Source: Bacillota bacterium
GTDB taxonomy: Bacteria; Bacillota; Clostridia; Lachnospirales; Lachnospiraceae
Direction of reading: 5' to 3'
NCBI GenBank assembly: GCA_023457255.1
Contig: JAEWMB010000036.1
Coordinates: 127,549-191,548, forward strand
DNA length: 64,000 bases
Below the pieces are notes generated by a model. It searched no databases and was not told the origin of the DNA. It saw only the letters and a list, made by a program, of their open reading frames with translations. Within the stretch, counting starts at the first letter, position 1, and each line of letters begins with the position of its first letter. The position numbers were made by a program, and so were the translations under genes. Positions 25,222 to 33,818 of the stretch are shown here, one piece after another.

Positions 25222-27288
25222 ATGCCAAAATATTTAGTAATTGTAGAATCGCCTGCAAAGGCAAAAACAATTAAAAAGTTTTTAGGAAATAATTATGAAG
25301 TCCTTGCGTCAAACGGCCATGTAAGGGATTTACCCAAAAGTCAGATGGGGATTGATGTTGAGAATGGATTTGAACCAAAATACATTACAATTCGGGGAAA
25401 GGGAGACTTACTGGCAAAGCTTCGCAAAGAAGCGAAGAAAGCGGATAAAGTATATCTTGCAACTGACCCTGACCGCGAAGGAGAAGCGATATCCTGGCAT
25501 TTATCACAAACGTTAAAGCTGGATGATAAAAATACAAGCCGAATAACCTTCAATGAAATTACAAAGAATGCAATTAAGAATTCCATCAAAGAAGCACGAG
25601 AGATTGATATGAGTCTTGTGGATTCCCAGCAAGCAAGAAGAATGTTAGACCGAATGGTAGGTTATAAAATCAGCCCGCTTCTTTGGGCTAAGGTGAAGAG
25701 GGGCTTAAGTGCCGGCAGAGTACAGTCTGTTGCACTTCGAATCATATGTGACCGGGAAGAAGAGATTAACGATTTTGTACCAAAGGAATATTGGAATTTA
25801 GAGGCTTCCTTTAAAGTAAAGGGTGAAAAAAAGCCATTGACGGCGAAGTTCTATGGAGATACAAAAAAGAAATTCACCGTAGAATCCAAAGAAGAGATGG
25901 ATAAAATTTTATTAGATTTAAAAGGTGCTCAGTTTAAGATTACGGAAGTAAAGCGCGGAGAACGGCAAAAAAAGGCGCCATTACCGTTTACCACAAGTAC
26001 CTTACAGCAAGAGGCTGCAAAATTATTAAATTTTTCAACTCAAAAAACGATGCGTATTGCTCAGCAGCTCTATGAAGGTGTAGATGTAAAAGGGCATGGT
26101 ACGATTGGTTTGATTTCCTACCTTCGTACGGATTCGGTCAGAGTATCGGAAGAAGCGGATACCGCAGCAAGGGAGTTTATAAAACTTAAGTATAAACCAG
26201 AATATGTGAATAGTCAGGATGTTAATAAAGCAACCGGGAAAAAGATTCAAGATGCTCATGAAGCCATAAGACCTACTTATGTAGATTTAACACCGGTAAT
26301 TATCAAAGAATCTTTAAGCAGAGAGCAATTTCGCTTATATCAGTTAATTTGGAAGAGGTTTATTGCAAGCCGTATGCAGCCGGCAAAGTATGAAACTGCT
26401 ACAGCAAAAATTGATGGAAATGGATATCGGTTTACCGTAGCTTCTTCAAAGTTAATATTTGATGGTTTCCTGGCTGTTTATGCGAGTGAAGATGAGGAAG
26501 AAGAAAATACGGCCTCTAATATGATGTCTTTATCTGAGGATACACAATTGACATTAGAAGAATTTAACGCAAGCCAGCACTTTACGCAGGCACCGCCGCA
26601 TTATACGGAGGCTGCATTAGTAAAGACCCTGGAAGAGTTAGGAATTGGCAGGCCAAGTACTTACGCTCCAACGATAACAACTATTATTGCAAGACGCTAT
26701 GTCATTAAAGAAAATAAAAATCTTTATGTAACCGAACTTGGTGAAGCTGTTAATAAAATCATGAAGCAAGCTTTCCCTACTATTGTTGATGTTAATTTCA
26801 CGGTAAATCTGGAAGCTTTGCTTGACGGTGTGGAAGATGGTGTTGTTAATTGGAAGACCGTCGTAAGTAATTTCTATCCGGATTTAGAAAGTGCGGTACA
26901 AGATGCGGGAAGGCAATTGGAGCAAATAACCATTGAAGATGAAACAACGGATGTGATTTGCTCTGAATGCGGCAGAAATATGGTAATAAAATATGGCCCT
27001 CACGGAAAATTCTTGGCGTGCCCTGGCTTTCCGGATTGCAGAAATACAAAACCTTACTTTGAAAAGATTGGTGTTGCATGCCCCTTGTGCGGCAGTGATA
27101 TTATTATAAAGAAAACTAAAAAAGGCCGTAGATTCTATGGCTGTGAGAACAATCCGGAATGTGAATTTATGTCATGGCAAAAACCATCCGGCAAGTTATG
27201 CCCAAGCTGCAATAGCATTATGGTAGAAAAGGGACAAAAACTTGTTTGTGTGAATGAGAGCTGCGGGCATATGGAGAACAAAGAGTAA
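25222..27288 (+). CDS. topA: DNA topoisomerase I
   Basis: A 688-residue type IA topoisomerase that relaxes negative supercoils. The TOPRIM domain opens the protein (YLVIVESPAKAKTIKKFLG) and carries DPDREGEAISWHL. The catalytic tyrosine is Tyr300 in SYLRTDSVRVSEEA. Three C-terminal four-cysteine zinc ribbons follow (CSECGRNM, CPLCGSDI, CPSCNSIM). The ATG at 25222 has GAGGGGAG ahead. The length is close to that of B. subtilis TopA (691). A clear terminator follows. Confidence 0.98.
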   Translation: MPKYLVIVESPAKAKTIKKFLGNNYEVLASNGHVRDLPKSQMGIDVENGFEPKYITIRGKGDLLAKLRKEAKKADKVYLATDPDREGEAISWHLSQTLKLDDKNTSRITFNEITKNAIKNSIKEAREIDMSLVDSQQARRMLDRMVGYKISPLLWAKVKRGLSAGRVQSVALRIICDREEEINDFVPKEYWNLEASFKVKGEKKPLTAKFYGDTKKKFTVESKEEMDKILLDLKGAQFKITEVKRGERQKKAPLPFTTSTLQQEAAKLLNFSTQKTMRIAQQLYEGVDVKGHGTIGLISYLRTDSVRVSEEADTAAREFIKLKYKPEYVNSQDVNKATGKKIQDAHEAIRPTYVDLTPVIIKESLSREQFRLYQLIWKRFIASRMQPAKYETATAKIDGNGYRFTVASSKLIFDGFLAVYASEDEEEENTASNMMSLSEDTQLTLEEFNASQHFTQAPPHYTEAALVKTLEELGIGRPSTYAPTITTIIARRYVIKENKNLYVTELGEAVNKIMKQAFPTIVDVNFTVNLEALLDGVEDGVVNWKTVVSNFYPDLESAVQDAGRQLEQITIEDETTDVICSECGRNMVIKYGPHGKFLACPGFPDCRNTKPYFEKIGVACPLCGSDIIIKKTKKGRRFYGCENNPECEFMSWQKPSGKLCPSCNSIMVEKGQKLVCVNESCGHMENKE

Positions 27289-27370
27289 ATCAGATAATAA
27301 TGAGATAAAATCATTAGTAATGAGAGATAACTCTCAACATTTCATGAAAATTTCACTTGCCTAATGGTTT

Positions 27371-27413
27371 AAAATGAGATTGTACGAGAATTAGATACAA
27401 TCTCATTTTTTTT
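27371..27413 (+). terminator. Intrinsic terminator after topA
   Basis: A 14-bp stem (27371-27384 with 27396-27409) contains TGAGATTGTA/TACAATCTCA and is followed by a T-run to 27413. The 27289-27597 gap otherwise holds only the codY promoter. Confidence 0.9.
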
Positions 27414-27484
27414 CGAAAAGTCTCAACTTTTAAAAAAAACAGAAGCAAAGTTGTGAAATGTGTGTCAAAATAAGAAATTTGCTA

Positions 27485-27513
27485 TTGTTTTTTAAAAAAG
27501 AATGTGATAGAAT
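27485..27513 (+). promoter_or_regulatory. Sigma-A promoter of codY
   Basis: TTGTTT (27485-27490), a 17-nt spacer and TAGAAT (27508-27513). The leader to the start codon is about 78 nt. Confidence 0.6.
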
Positions 27514-27597
27514 GTAACATAGACTAAAAGGTATATTATACCACATGTGTAATGTATGTTATGAATTAGGCCAAAATAAGGTCACGGGGGTTCTTAC

Positions 27598-28365
27598 ATG
27601 AGCGTACAGTTGTTGGATAAAACCAGAAAAATTAATAAGTTATTACACAATAATAACTCGCACAAGGTAGTATTTAATGATATTTGTTCCGTACTCAGTG
27701 ATATTCTTGAGTCCAATATTCTTGTTATCAGCAAGAAGGGAAAAGTTTTAGGAATTAAAAATAGAGCAGATATCGCTCCAATCAATGAATTGATTAAAGA
27801 TGCTGTAGGTGGTTATATCGATGGAATGCTGAATGAGCGTCTGCTGAACATTTTATCAACAAAGGAAAATGTGAATTTAGCAACCTTAGGTTTTGAATTT
27901 GACGGTGTGAATGATTATCAGGCAATCATTACACCAATCGACATTGCCGGTGAGAGACTTGGAACCTTATTCTTATATAAGAATAAAGACCAATATTCGA
28001 TTGACGACATCATTTTAAGTGAGTATGGTACTACCGTAGTAGGACTGGAGATGATGCGCTCCGTGAATGAAGAGAATGCAGAAGAAAACAGAAAGGTACA
28101 TATCGTACGTTCTGCCATCAGTACTCTTTCTTTCTCTGAATTAGAAGCAATCACTCACATATTTGAGGAACTGGAAGGTAACGAAGGAATTTTAGTTGCC
28201 AGCAAGATAGCAGACCGTGTAGGTATTACCAGATCTGTTATTGTAAATGCACTTAGAAAATTTGAGAGTGCAGGTGTTATAGAATCCAGATCATCCGGTA
28301 TGAAGGGAACTTACATTAAAGTTCTGAATGATGTAGTTTTTGATGAATTGAAAAAGATGCAATAA
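27598..28365 (+). CDS. codY: GTP- and branched-chain-amino-acid-sensing repressor CodY
   Basis: A 255-residue global nutritional regulator. The N-terminal GAF domain (about 1-155) starts with SVQLLDKTRKINKLL, and the C-terminal winged helix has the highly conserved ASKIADRVGITRSVIVNALR. The ATG at 27598 has GGGGGTT upstream, typical codY spacing. As in B. subtilis it directly precedes the fla/che operon, but here a terminator and a 577-nt gap separate them. In Bacilli CodY represses flagellar transcription; whether it does so here cannot be seen, since no good CodY box was found upstream of flgB. Confidence 0.98.
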   Translation: MSVQLLDKTRKINKLLHNNNSHKVVFNDICSVLSDILESNILVISKKGKVLGIKNRADIAPINELIKDAVGGYIDGMLNERLLNILSTKENVNLATLGFEFDGVNDYQAIITPIDIAGERLGTLFLYKNKDQYSIDDIILSEYGTTVVGLEMMRSVNEENAEENRKVHIVRSAISTLSFSELEAITHIFEELEGNEGILVASKIADRVGITRSVIVNALRKFESAGVIESRSSGMKGTYIKVLNDVVFDELKKMQ

Positions 28366-28370
28366 ATCAT

Positions 28371-28408
28371 AACAGGCTTGTAAGGCAATCTTATGAGTCT
28401 GTTTTTTT
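28371..28408 (+). terminator. Intrinsic terminator after codY
   Basis: A 9-bp stem (28371-28379 with 28395-28403, with G-U pairs) is followed by TTTTTTT to 28408. Confidence 0.75.
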
Positions 28409-28943
28409 GTGTGATTTATACATACTTTTTATATAGGTATTATAAGTATTATAATAAGAAGTAACTCCATTCGATTTTTTAACAAGGCTTATTCTGTTTA
28501 AATTTGCAGCTTTGACTTATAAAAATACTTTTTAGGTAAATTGTATGGAATCGTATGTTCAATTTTATAGGAAAAAAGTAATTGTTGATATTTTAGCAGA
28601 TTTATGAAACAGCGGTACCCACTGGGTTTACCTCGTAATAATATTGTAAGGAAATTTTAATAGTACATATTACTTATTTTTAAAAGTTGTCAGAAATAAT
28701 ATAATTTGTTTATACGACAAAAAGATTCATTATAATACAAATTATAGCGTTATTCTTCATTTTTTTTAAATATATCTTGTGTTTTTTTGACCGCTTCTTT
28801 ATAATAGTAACCAAGATTATTGAATAAAATGTCAGACAATCATAACAATGGAAGTTTAGTATGTGAAAGTTTATGGAAAGTGTTAAGAAAATGTAAAAAA
28901 ATTACTAGGCAAGAACTGCCTAGCCGGAAAGAGGGAAAAAGAG
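28409..28943 (+). other. Regulatory region upstream of the fla/che operon
   Basis: 535 nt without a gene. A candidate promoter lies at 28777-28805 and a strong isolated TATAAT at 28731-28736. A 7-bp hairpin (28905-28911 with 28917-28923) sits just before the flgB ribosome-binding site. No GEMM-type c-di-GMP riboswitch core was recognised. Confidence 0.5.
28777..28805 (+). promoter_or_regulatory. Candidate sigma-A promoter of the fla/che operon
   Basis: TTGTGT (28777-28782), a 17-nt spacer and TATAAT (28800-28805). It would give a leader of about 130 nt before flgB. A second TATAAT at 28731-28736 has only a weak -35. Confidence 0.55.
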
Positions 28944-29330
28944 ATGATTAGTTCGAACGCATTCAATTATATTAATGTCTTGGACAAAGCTGCGGATGCC
29001 AGTGTAATACGCCAGGAACTTTTAGCCAATAACCTCGCTAACAATGATACGCCGAACTACAAACGTAAGGATTTAAATTTTGAATCATTTTTAAAAAGAG
29101 AATTAAAAGGGAATGATGATTTGGACAAGCGAGTCGCAAACGCCAATCTATCAAGACTTAACGGTTCAATATACACCGATAGAGAAGAATTAAGTTATCG
29201 TTACGATGGGAATAACGTGGATATTGATGTAGAAGAAGGATATCTGGCAGAAAATCAAATTCGATACTATACATTATTACAAACTATGACACAAGAGTTT
29301 CAGCGCCTTAGAACGGTATTAACAAGATAA
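28944..29330 (+). CDS. flgB: Flagellar proximal rod protein FlgB
   Basis: A 128-residue proximal rod subunit exported through the flagellar type III system. The conserved rod N-terminus appears as RQELLANNLANNDTPNYKRK, and the amphipathic C-terminal helix as LAENQIRYYTLLQTM. Length fits the family. The ATG at 28944 follows AAAGAGGG. It is the first gene of the operon; flgC begins 16 nt downstream. Confidence 0.96.
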   Translation: MISSNAFNYINVLDKAADASVIRQELLANNLANNDTPNYKRKDLNFESFLKRELKGNDDLDKRVANANLSRLNGSIYTDREELSYRYDGNNVDIDVEEGYLAENQIRYYTLLQTMTQEFQRLRTVLTR

Positions 29331-29346
29331 TTAGGGGGGTAATGTT

Positions 29347-29799
29347 ATGTCTTTTTTTAATGGCATGAATATAAGTGCAAGCGGAATGTCGGCTCAAAGG
29401 CTTAGAATGGATATTATCTCTCAGAATATTGCGAACGTAGAAACTACCAGAGATGAGAATGGCAATCCATATCGTAGAAAAACTGTTGTATTTGCGGAAA
29501 GAGAGGCGGACCGCTTTGGTGCGGTGCTGGCACAAACGGCAGCAGGCAAAGCTTCCGATAAGCAAGGAAATGGTGTAAAGGTTACCGCGATTGTGGAAGA
29601 TCATGTAACGGCGATGAAACGAGTATACAATCCATCCCACCCGGATGCAGATCAAGACGGATATGTAACAATGCCAAATGTAAATACGGTGACTGAAATG
29701 ACAAACTTAATCAGTGCAACACGTTCTTATGAAGCGAATGTTACAGCTTTTAATGCTACAAAAAATATGCTTTTAAAAGGTCTTGAGGTAGGCAAGTAA
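29347..29799 (+). CDS. flgC: Flagellar proximal rod protein FlgC
   Basis: A 150-residue rod protein with the family N-terminus MNISASGMSAQRLRMDIISQ, NIANVETTRD, the centre NPSHPDADQDGYVTMPNVN and the C-terminal EMTNLISATRSYEANV. It assembles with FlgB and FliE between the MS ring and distal rod. The ribosome-binding site is TAGGGGGGT. It lies between flgB and fliE with short spacing. Confidence 0.97.
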   Translation: MSFFNGMNISASGMSAQRLRMDIISQNIANVETTRDENGNPYRRKTVVFAEREADRFGAVLAQTAAGKASDKQGNGVKVTAIVEDHVTAMKRVYNPSHPDADQDGYVTMPNVNTVTEMTNLISATRSYEANVTAFNATKNMLLKGLEVGK

Positions 29800-29819
29800 A
29801 TTAGGGAAAGGGGATTTCA

Positions 29820-30140
29820 ATGGATATCACTGGTATTTCATCTATTCAAGGACTAGGTTCTCTTAAGAATGGAGTTATCAATGTTTCTGAGAGCACAACG
29901 AAAAATCGTAATCAGGCATTTGAGACTATGTTTCAGTCTGCGCTTGATATGATAAAAGAAACGCAAGCGTATACAGATCAGGCAGAACAGGCAGCAATGG
30001 ATTATGCGATGGGTTTAACAAACAGTACTCATGACTTGCAGATTGCACAGTCGAAAGCAAGTATTTCCTTGCAATATACCGTAGCGGTACGCAATGCGGT
30101 TTTGGATGCATACAAGGAGATTATGCAACTACAATTTTAG
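29820..30140 (+). CDS. fliE: Flagellar hook-basal body junction protein FliE
   Basis: A 106-residue MS-ring/rod junction protein. The C-terminal half (THDLQIAQSKASISLQYTVA, VRNAVLDAYKEIMQLQ) is the family signature. It is the first substrate needed for export of rod proteins. Start ATG 29820 has AAAGGGGA ahead. fliF follows after 17 nt. Confidence 0.96.
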   Translation: MDITGISSIQGLGSLKNGVINVSESTTKNRNQAFETMFQSALDMIKETQAYTDQAEQAAMDYAMGLTNSTHDLQIAQSKASISLQYTVAVRNAVLDAYKEIMQLQF

Positions 30141-30157
30141 CATACGAGGGTTAAATA

Positions 30158-31753
30158 ATGCAGGAACGAATAAAACAGATACCTGTTCGCTTATTAGAAA
30201 TATGGAAGAAATACAGTAAAAAGCAAAAAGTAATTATCATTAGCGCAGTAAGTTCTGTTATCTGTGCTTTGTTGCTTCTTATCTTTCTACTTGGCAGAAC
30301 GGAATATGTAGAGCTCATAAAACTAGAGGATACCAAAACAGCGAAACAGGCAATTGATATTCTGAAAGAGAACGGTATCGCTTACCAGTTGAAAGATGAT
30401 GGCGTCACAGTTTTAGTAGATGAAACAAAAAAGACAGAAGCAAAATTATTAATAGCAGATAGTGAGATTGCTTCGAAAGCAAAGTTAAGCCTAGAACAGT
30501 TGTTAGACAATGATATGTCTACCACAAATTATGATAAGCAAACAAAGCTCCATCTATATTACCAAGGTGATTTAGAAGAGTTATTAAAGAACCAGGAAGG
30601 GATTGAGGATGCAAGAATCAGCTATTTACCTTCCGATAATAGAACAAGCATCCTGGAGACGGAAAAAGAAATTAGCTGCAGCATTTTTCTTACCATCAAT
30701 GACAAATTTAAGAAGACGTCTGCAGAGGCTATAGCGATTACAGTTGCAAATAGTTTAGGGAATGAAACTACGAATAAGGTTAAAGTAATCGATCAGTACG
30801 GCAATTTATTATACAATGGGCCGGAAGATGAAGAGGGCGACTACACAAATAAAAGTTTGGAGTTTCGTCGAGTGGTATTGGATGATTACACCGAACGAGT
30901 AGTGCGTTTTGGGTTGATGAATGGATTCGACTATGTAGAACCAAGTTTTGCGCTTGATATAAATTTTGATAAGATTACGGAAGAAATTCGTGAGTATTTC
31001 GCCGCAGAGGGTTTGGAGCAAGGGTTATATCAAACATACCAAAAGATTTCATCGGAAAATCAAGGAGCTAGCGGAGATATTCCAGGCACTGACTCGAATA
31101 CGGACACCGATTACTACATACAAACAGAAGAATCCGGTAAAAGCAGCTATGATGAATTAAATATCACCTATCTTCCTAGTGAGAAGCTTACTAAGACGCT
31201 AAAAGGTTGGGGGATTGTAAATAACGATACCTCCAGAGTAGCCATAGCGTTAAAACGTGTAAAGGATATCAAAGAGGAAGAATTAGAACTCCTGGGGCTG
31301 TTAGAAGACACAACATTTGAGGAATATGTACTTAGTAATAGTGAACCGAAACAATTGGAGGTAAGCGAAGAGTATTACACATTATTTGCCAATGCAACAG
31401 GACTGAATGAGAATAATATTTCTCTTATTATGTGGGAGGTTCCAAACTTTATTCCAACGCCGCAGTCTGATGTAAACTGGCAGCTAATACTTGAAATTAT
31501 TCTTGCCGCATTAATTTTAGGACTATTAATTTTTGTAGTATTCCGTGGCATGGCACCGGTAGAGGTGACTGAAATTGAGCCGGAATTATCAGTAGAACAG
31601 TTATTGGCTACTACAAAAGAAAATCAATCCTTAGACGATATTGAATTTAGCGAAAAATCAGAGACCAGACGGATGATTGAAAAATTTGTGGATGAAAATC
31701 CAGAGGCTGTTGCTAGTTTGCTGCGTAATTGGTTAACAGACGGTTGGGGTTGA
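30158..31753 (+). CDS. fliF: Flagellar MS-ring protein FliF
   Basis: A 531-residue integral membrane ring protein. Transmembrane helices lie at about residues 23-45 and 441-462, enclosing the ring-building domains (KLSLEQLLDNDMSTTNYDKQ region). The C-terminal cytosolic tail ends in ASLLRNWLTD, the FliG-binding motif, and fliG is the next gene. Length is in the range of Gram-positive FliF. Ribosome-binding site CGAGGGTT. Confidence 0.97.
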   Translation: MQERIKQIPVRLLEIWKKYSKKQKVIIISAVSSVICALLLLIFLLGRTEYVELIKLEDTKTAKQAIDILKENGIAYQLKDDGVTVLVDETKKTEAKLLIADSEIASKAKLSLEQLLDNDMSTTNYDKQTKLHLYYQGDLEELLKNQEGIEDARISYLPSDNRTSILETEKEISCSIFLTINDKFKKTSAEAIAITVANSLGNETTNKVKVIDQYGNLLYNGPEDEEGDYTNKSLEFRRVVLDDYTERVVRFGLMNGFDYVEPSFALDINFDKITEEIREYFAAEGLEQGLYQTYQKISSENQGASGDIPGTDSNTDTDYYIQTEESGKSSYDELNITYLPSEKLTKTLKGWGIVNNDTSRVAIALKRVKDIKEEELELLGLLEDTTFEEYVLSNSEPKQLEVSEEYYTLFANATGLNENNISLIMWEVPNFIPTPQSDVNWQLILEIILAALILGLLIFVVFRGMAPVEVTEIEPELSVEQLLATTKENQSLDDIEFSEKSETRRMIEKFVDENPEAVASLLRNWLTDGWG

Positions 31754-31768
31754 TTAAGGAGGTAAGAT

Positions 31769-32788
31769 ATGGCTTTAAAGCAAATATCAGCAGAACTGAC
31801 AGGTGTTCAAAAATCTGCAATCCTTCTGATTGCGTTGGGACCGGAACGTTCAGCAAATATATTCAAACATTTAAAGGAAGAAGAAATAGAACAACTTACC
31901 TTGGAGATAGCAAATACAAGAAGTATTGCTTCTTCTACAAAGGAAGCAATTCTTGACGAATTCTATCAGGTATGCCTAGCTCAGCAGTATATTGCAGAGG
32001 GTGGTATTACTTATGCAAAAGACTTACTTGAAAAAGCACTTGGACCGGAAAAAGCAAAAGAAGTACTTGGAAAACTTACTGCTTCGTTGCAAGTTCGTCC
32101 ATTCGAATTTGTCAGAAAAACAGATGCAAATCAGTTATTGAACTTTATTCAAGACGAACATCCGCAAACAATAGCGCTTATTTTATCTTATCTTTCTGCG
32201 GGACAGGCTGCTACGATTATTTCCTCCTTAACGCCTGATAAGCAGGCCGATGTTGCAAAGCGTATTGCTCAGATGGATCGTACTTCGCCTGATGTAATTA
32301 AAGAAGTGGAACGAGTATTAGAAAGAAAGCTGTCCTCCTTAGTAAATCAGGATTACACAATTGCAGGTGGTGTTGATGCCATTGTTGACATCTTAAATAC
32401 AGTTGACCGTGGTACTGAACGGCACATTCTGGAAAATCTGGAGCTCGAGGAACCGGAACTTGCAGACGAAATCCGAAAGAAAATGTTTGTCTTCGAAGAT
32501 ATTATTACGCTGGATGATAAGTCCATACAGCGTGTACTTCGTGAAGTGGATAACAACGAGCTTGCAGTCGCTCTTAAGAGTACAACAGAAGAAGTTCAGA
32601 GCATTATCTTCAATAACTTAAGTAAGCGTCTGGCTGCTATGATTAAGGAAGATATGGAATTCATGGGACCTATACGTCTTAAGGATGTTGAAGAAGCTCA
32701 ACAGAAGATTGTTAATATAATCAGAAAGCTGGAAGACTCTGCTGAAATCATCATTTCCAGAGGTGGAGGTGACGAGATCGTTGTCTAA
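31769..32788 (+). CDS. fliG: Flagellar motor switch protein FliG
   Basis: A 339-residue C-ring protein that transmits torque from MotA. The N-terminal part (GVQKSAILLIALGPERSANI) binds FliF, the middle domain has the EHPQTIALILSYL motif, and the C-terminal torque helix carries charged residues around ITLDDKSIQRVLREVDNNEL. The ATG at 31769 follows AAGGAGG. Its 3' end overlaps the fliH start by 8 nt. Confidence 0.97.
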   Translation: MALKQISAELTGVQKSAILLIALGPERSANIFKHLKEEEIEQLTLEIANTRSIASSTKEAILDEFYQVCLAQQYIAEGGITYAKDLLEKALGPEKAKEVLGKLTASLQVRPFEFVRKTDANQLLNFIQDEHPQTIALILSYLSAGQAATIISSLTPDKQADVAKRIAQMDRTSPDVIKEVERVLERKLSSLVNQDYTIAGGVDAIVDILNTVDRGTERHILENLELEEPELADEIRKKMFVFEDIITLDDKSIQRVLREVDNNELAVALKSTTEEVQSIIFNNLSKRLAAMIKEDMEFMGPIRLKDVEEAQQKIVNIIRKLEDSAEIIISRGGGDEIVV

Positions 32789-33659
32789 TGTGATAAAGGC
32801 GTATTCGATTCGGTATGAAGAAGAAAAAAAGGTAATCGATTGCAATACCTTATCGGAAGAATACATTCGGAAGTTTCTAGATAGCAGAAGGAAGAAAGCT
32901 GAAATCACAGAGGAGCTTGCTTGTAGTGAGGAAGGCAATTGCTCTGGCGATGGCGGATTTCATGAAGGAATATCCGCCATAAAAATCGAAACTTTTTCAA
33001 AAGAGGATAGGCCAAGTGATGAAGATTTGATTCGGCAATCTGAGGAACAGATGGTTGCTAACAATCAAAAATTGATGGAACAATCGCAGCAAATTATTGA
33101 GCAAGCAAAATCCGAAGTTGTTCGTATGATGAACCAGGCAAAGCTTGATGCAGATAAGATAAAAATAGAGATCATGCAAAAGGCGAGGCAAGAGGGATAT
33201 GAAAAGGGCAGGCAGGAAGCTTTGCTTGAACAGCAAAATAAGATTGCAGAATTAAATGCGGAAAGAAATCGATTGAAAGAAGAGTATAAACAAAAAGTAC
33301 AAGATTTAGAGCCCTCTTTTGTAGAGTTGTTTCTTGCTTTTATGAAACACTTTACCGGAGTTTTCTTGGAAGATAAAAAAGAAATTATATTCCACTTGAT
33401 AGAGAGGGAGTTTCTAACAATAGAAAATAGCAGTTCTTACCTTATTCGGGTTTCTAATGATGAATTTGAAACAGTTTATTCCAAGAAGGAAGAGGTTTTA
33501 AGTAAACTAAAAGTTGGTACAGAACTTGAAATTGTGGAGGACCGGCTTCTTGCCAAGGGTCAGTGTCTTATCGAGACAGATAGCCGTGTTATTGACTGTA
33601 GTCTGGATGTTCAATTAAAGAACTTAATGACGGATATGAAATTGCTGGCAGGTAAGTAG
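32781..33659 (+). CDS. fliH: Flagellar export apparatus protein FliH
   Basis: FliH binds and restrains the export ATPase FliI. The 292-residue protein has a long charged coiled coil (about residues 75-180) and a C-terminal FliH/V-ATPase-E-like domain (SFVELFLAFMKHF to the end). I choose the TTG at 32781 because GGAGGTGA lies 8 nt ahead and the reading MSNVIKAYSIRYEEEKK suits the family; GTG codons at 32763 or 32790 are alternatives. The start overlaps the end of fliG. fliI follows after a 159-nt gap. Confidence 0.85.
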   Translation: MSNVIKAYSIRYEEEKKVIDCNTLSEEYIRKFLDSRRKKAEITEELACSEEGNCSGDGGFHEGISAIKIETFSKEDRPSDEDLIRQSEEQMVANNQKLMEQSQQIIEQAKSEVVRMMNQAKLDADKIKIEIMQKARQEGYEKGRQEALLEQQNKIAELNAERNRLKEEYKQKVQDLEPSFVELFLAFMKHFTGVFLEDKKEIIFHLIEREFLTIENSSSYLIRVSNDEFETVYSKKEEVLSKLKVGTELEIVEDRLLAKGQCLIETDSRVIDCSLDVQLKNLMTDMKLLAGK

Positions 33660-33673
33660 GAGCATGGAAAGGT

Positions 33674-33694
33674 CAGATACATTCTTTGTATCTG
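33674..33694 (+). promoter_or_regulatory. Hairpin in the fliH-fliI gap
   Basis: A perfect 7-bp stem CAGATAC/GTATCTG around a 7-nt loop, without a U-run. Confidence 0.4.
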
Positions 33695-33742
33695 GATGTG
33701 AAAGTTAACAGGATATAACTTGGCAGAAGATGCGAAGCAAAT

Positions 33743-33776
33743 TCTCATAAAAGGTGTGTTTTACACCATTAAACAA
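33743..33776 (-). repeat. Weak relative of the structured repeat family
   Basis: On the minus strand the order TTTAATGGTGTAAAAC followed by ACACCTTTTATGAGA recalls TTAGCGGTGCAAAG plus CACCTTTTATCAGA at 6531-6562. The 5-bp stem 33753-33757 with 33763-33767 is kept. The upstream stem seen in other copies is not clear. Confidence 0.35.
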
Positions 33777-33818
33777 AGTGCTGTTATGTAAAACAATGTA
33801 CGGGAATAGAGGTTATAA

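Noticed and set aside
28570..28590. CodY box upstream of flgB (AATTTTATAGGAAAA)
   Set aside because: Only the left half and a few A residues match the 15-nt consensus; too many mismatches to list as a site.
28409..28943. c-di-GMP riboswitch ahead of the flagellar operon
   Set aside because: The conserved GEMM core and tetraloop receptor sequences were looked for and not seen.
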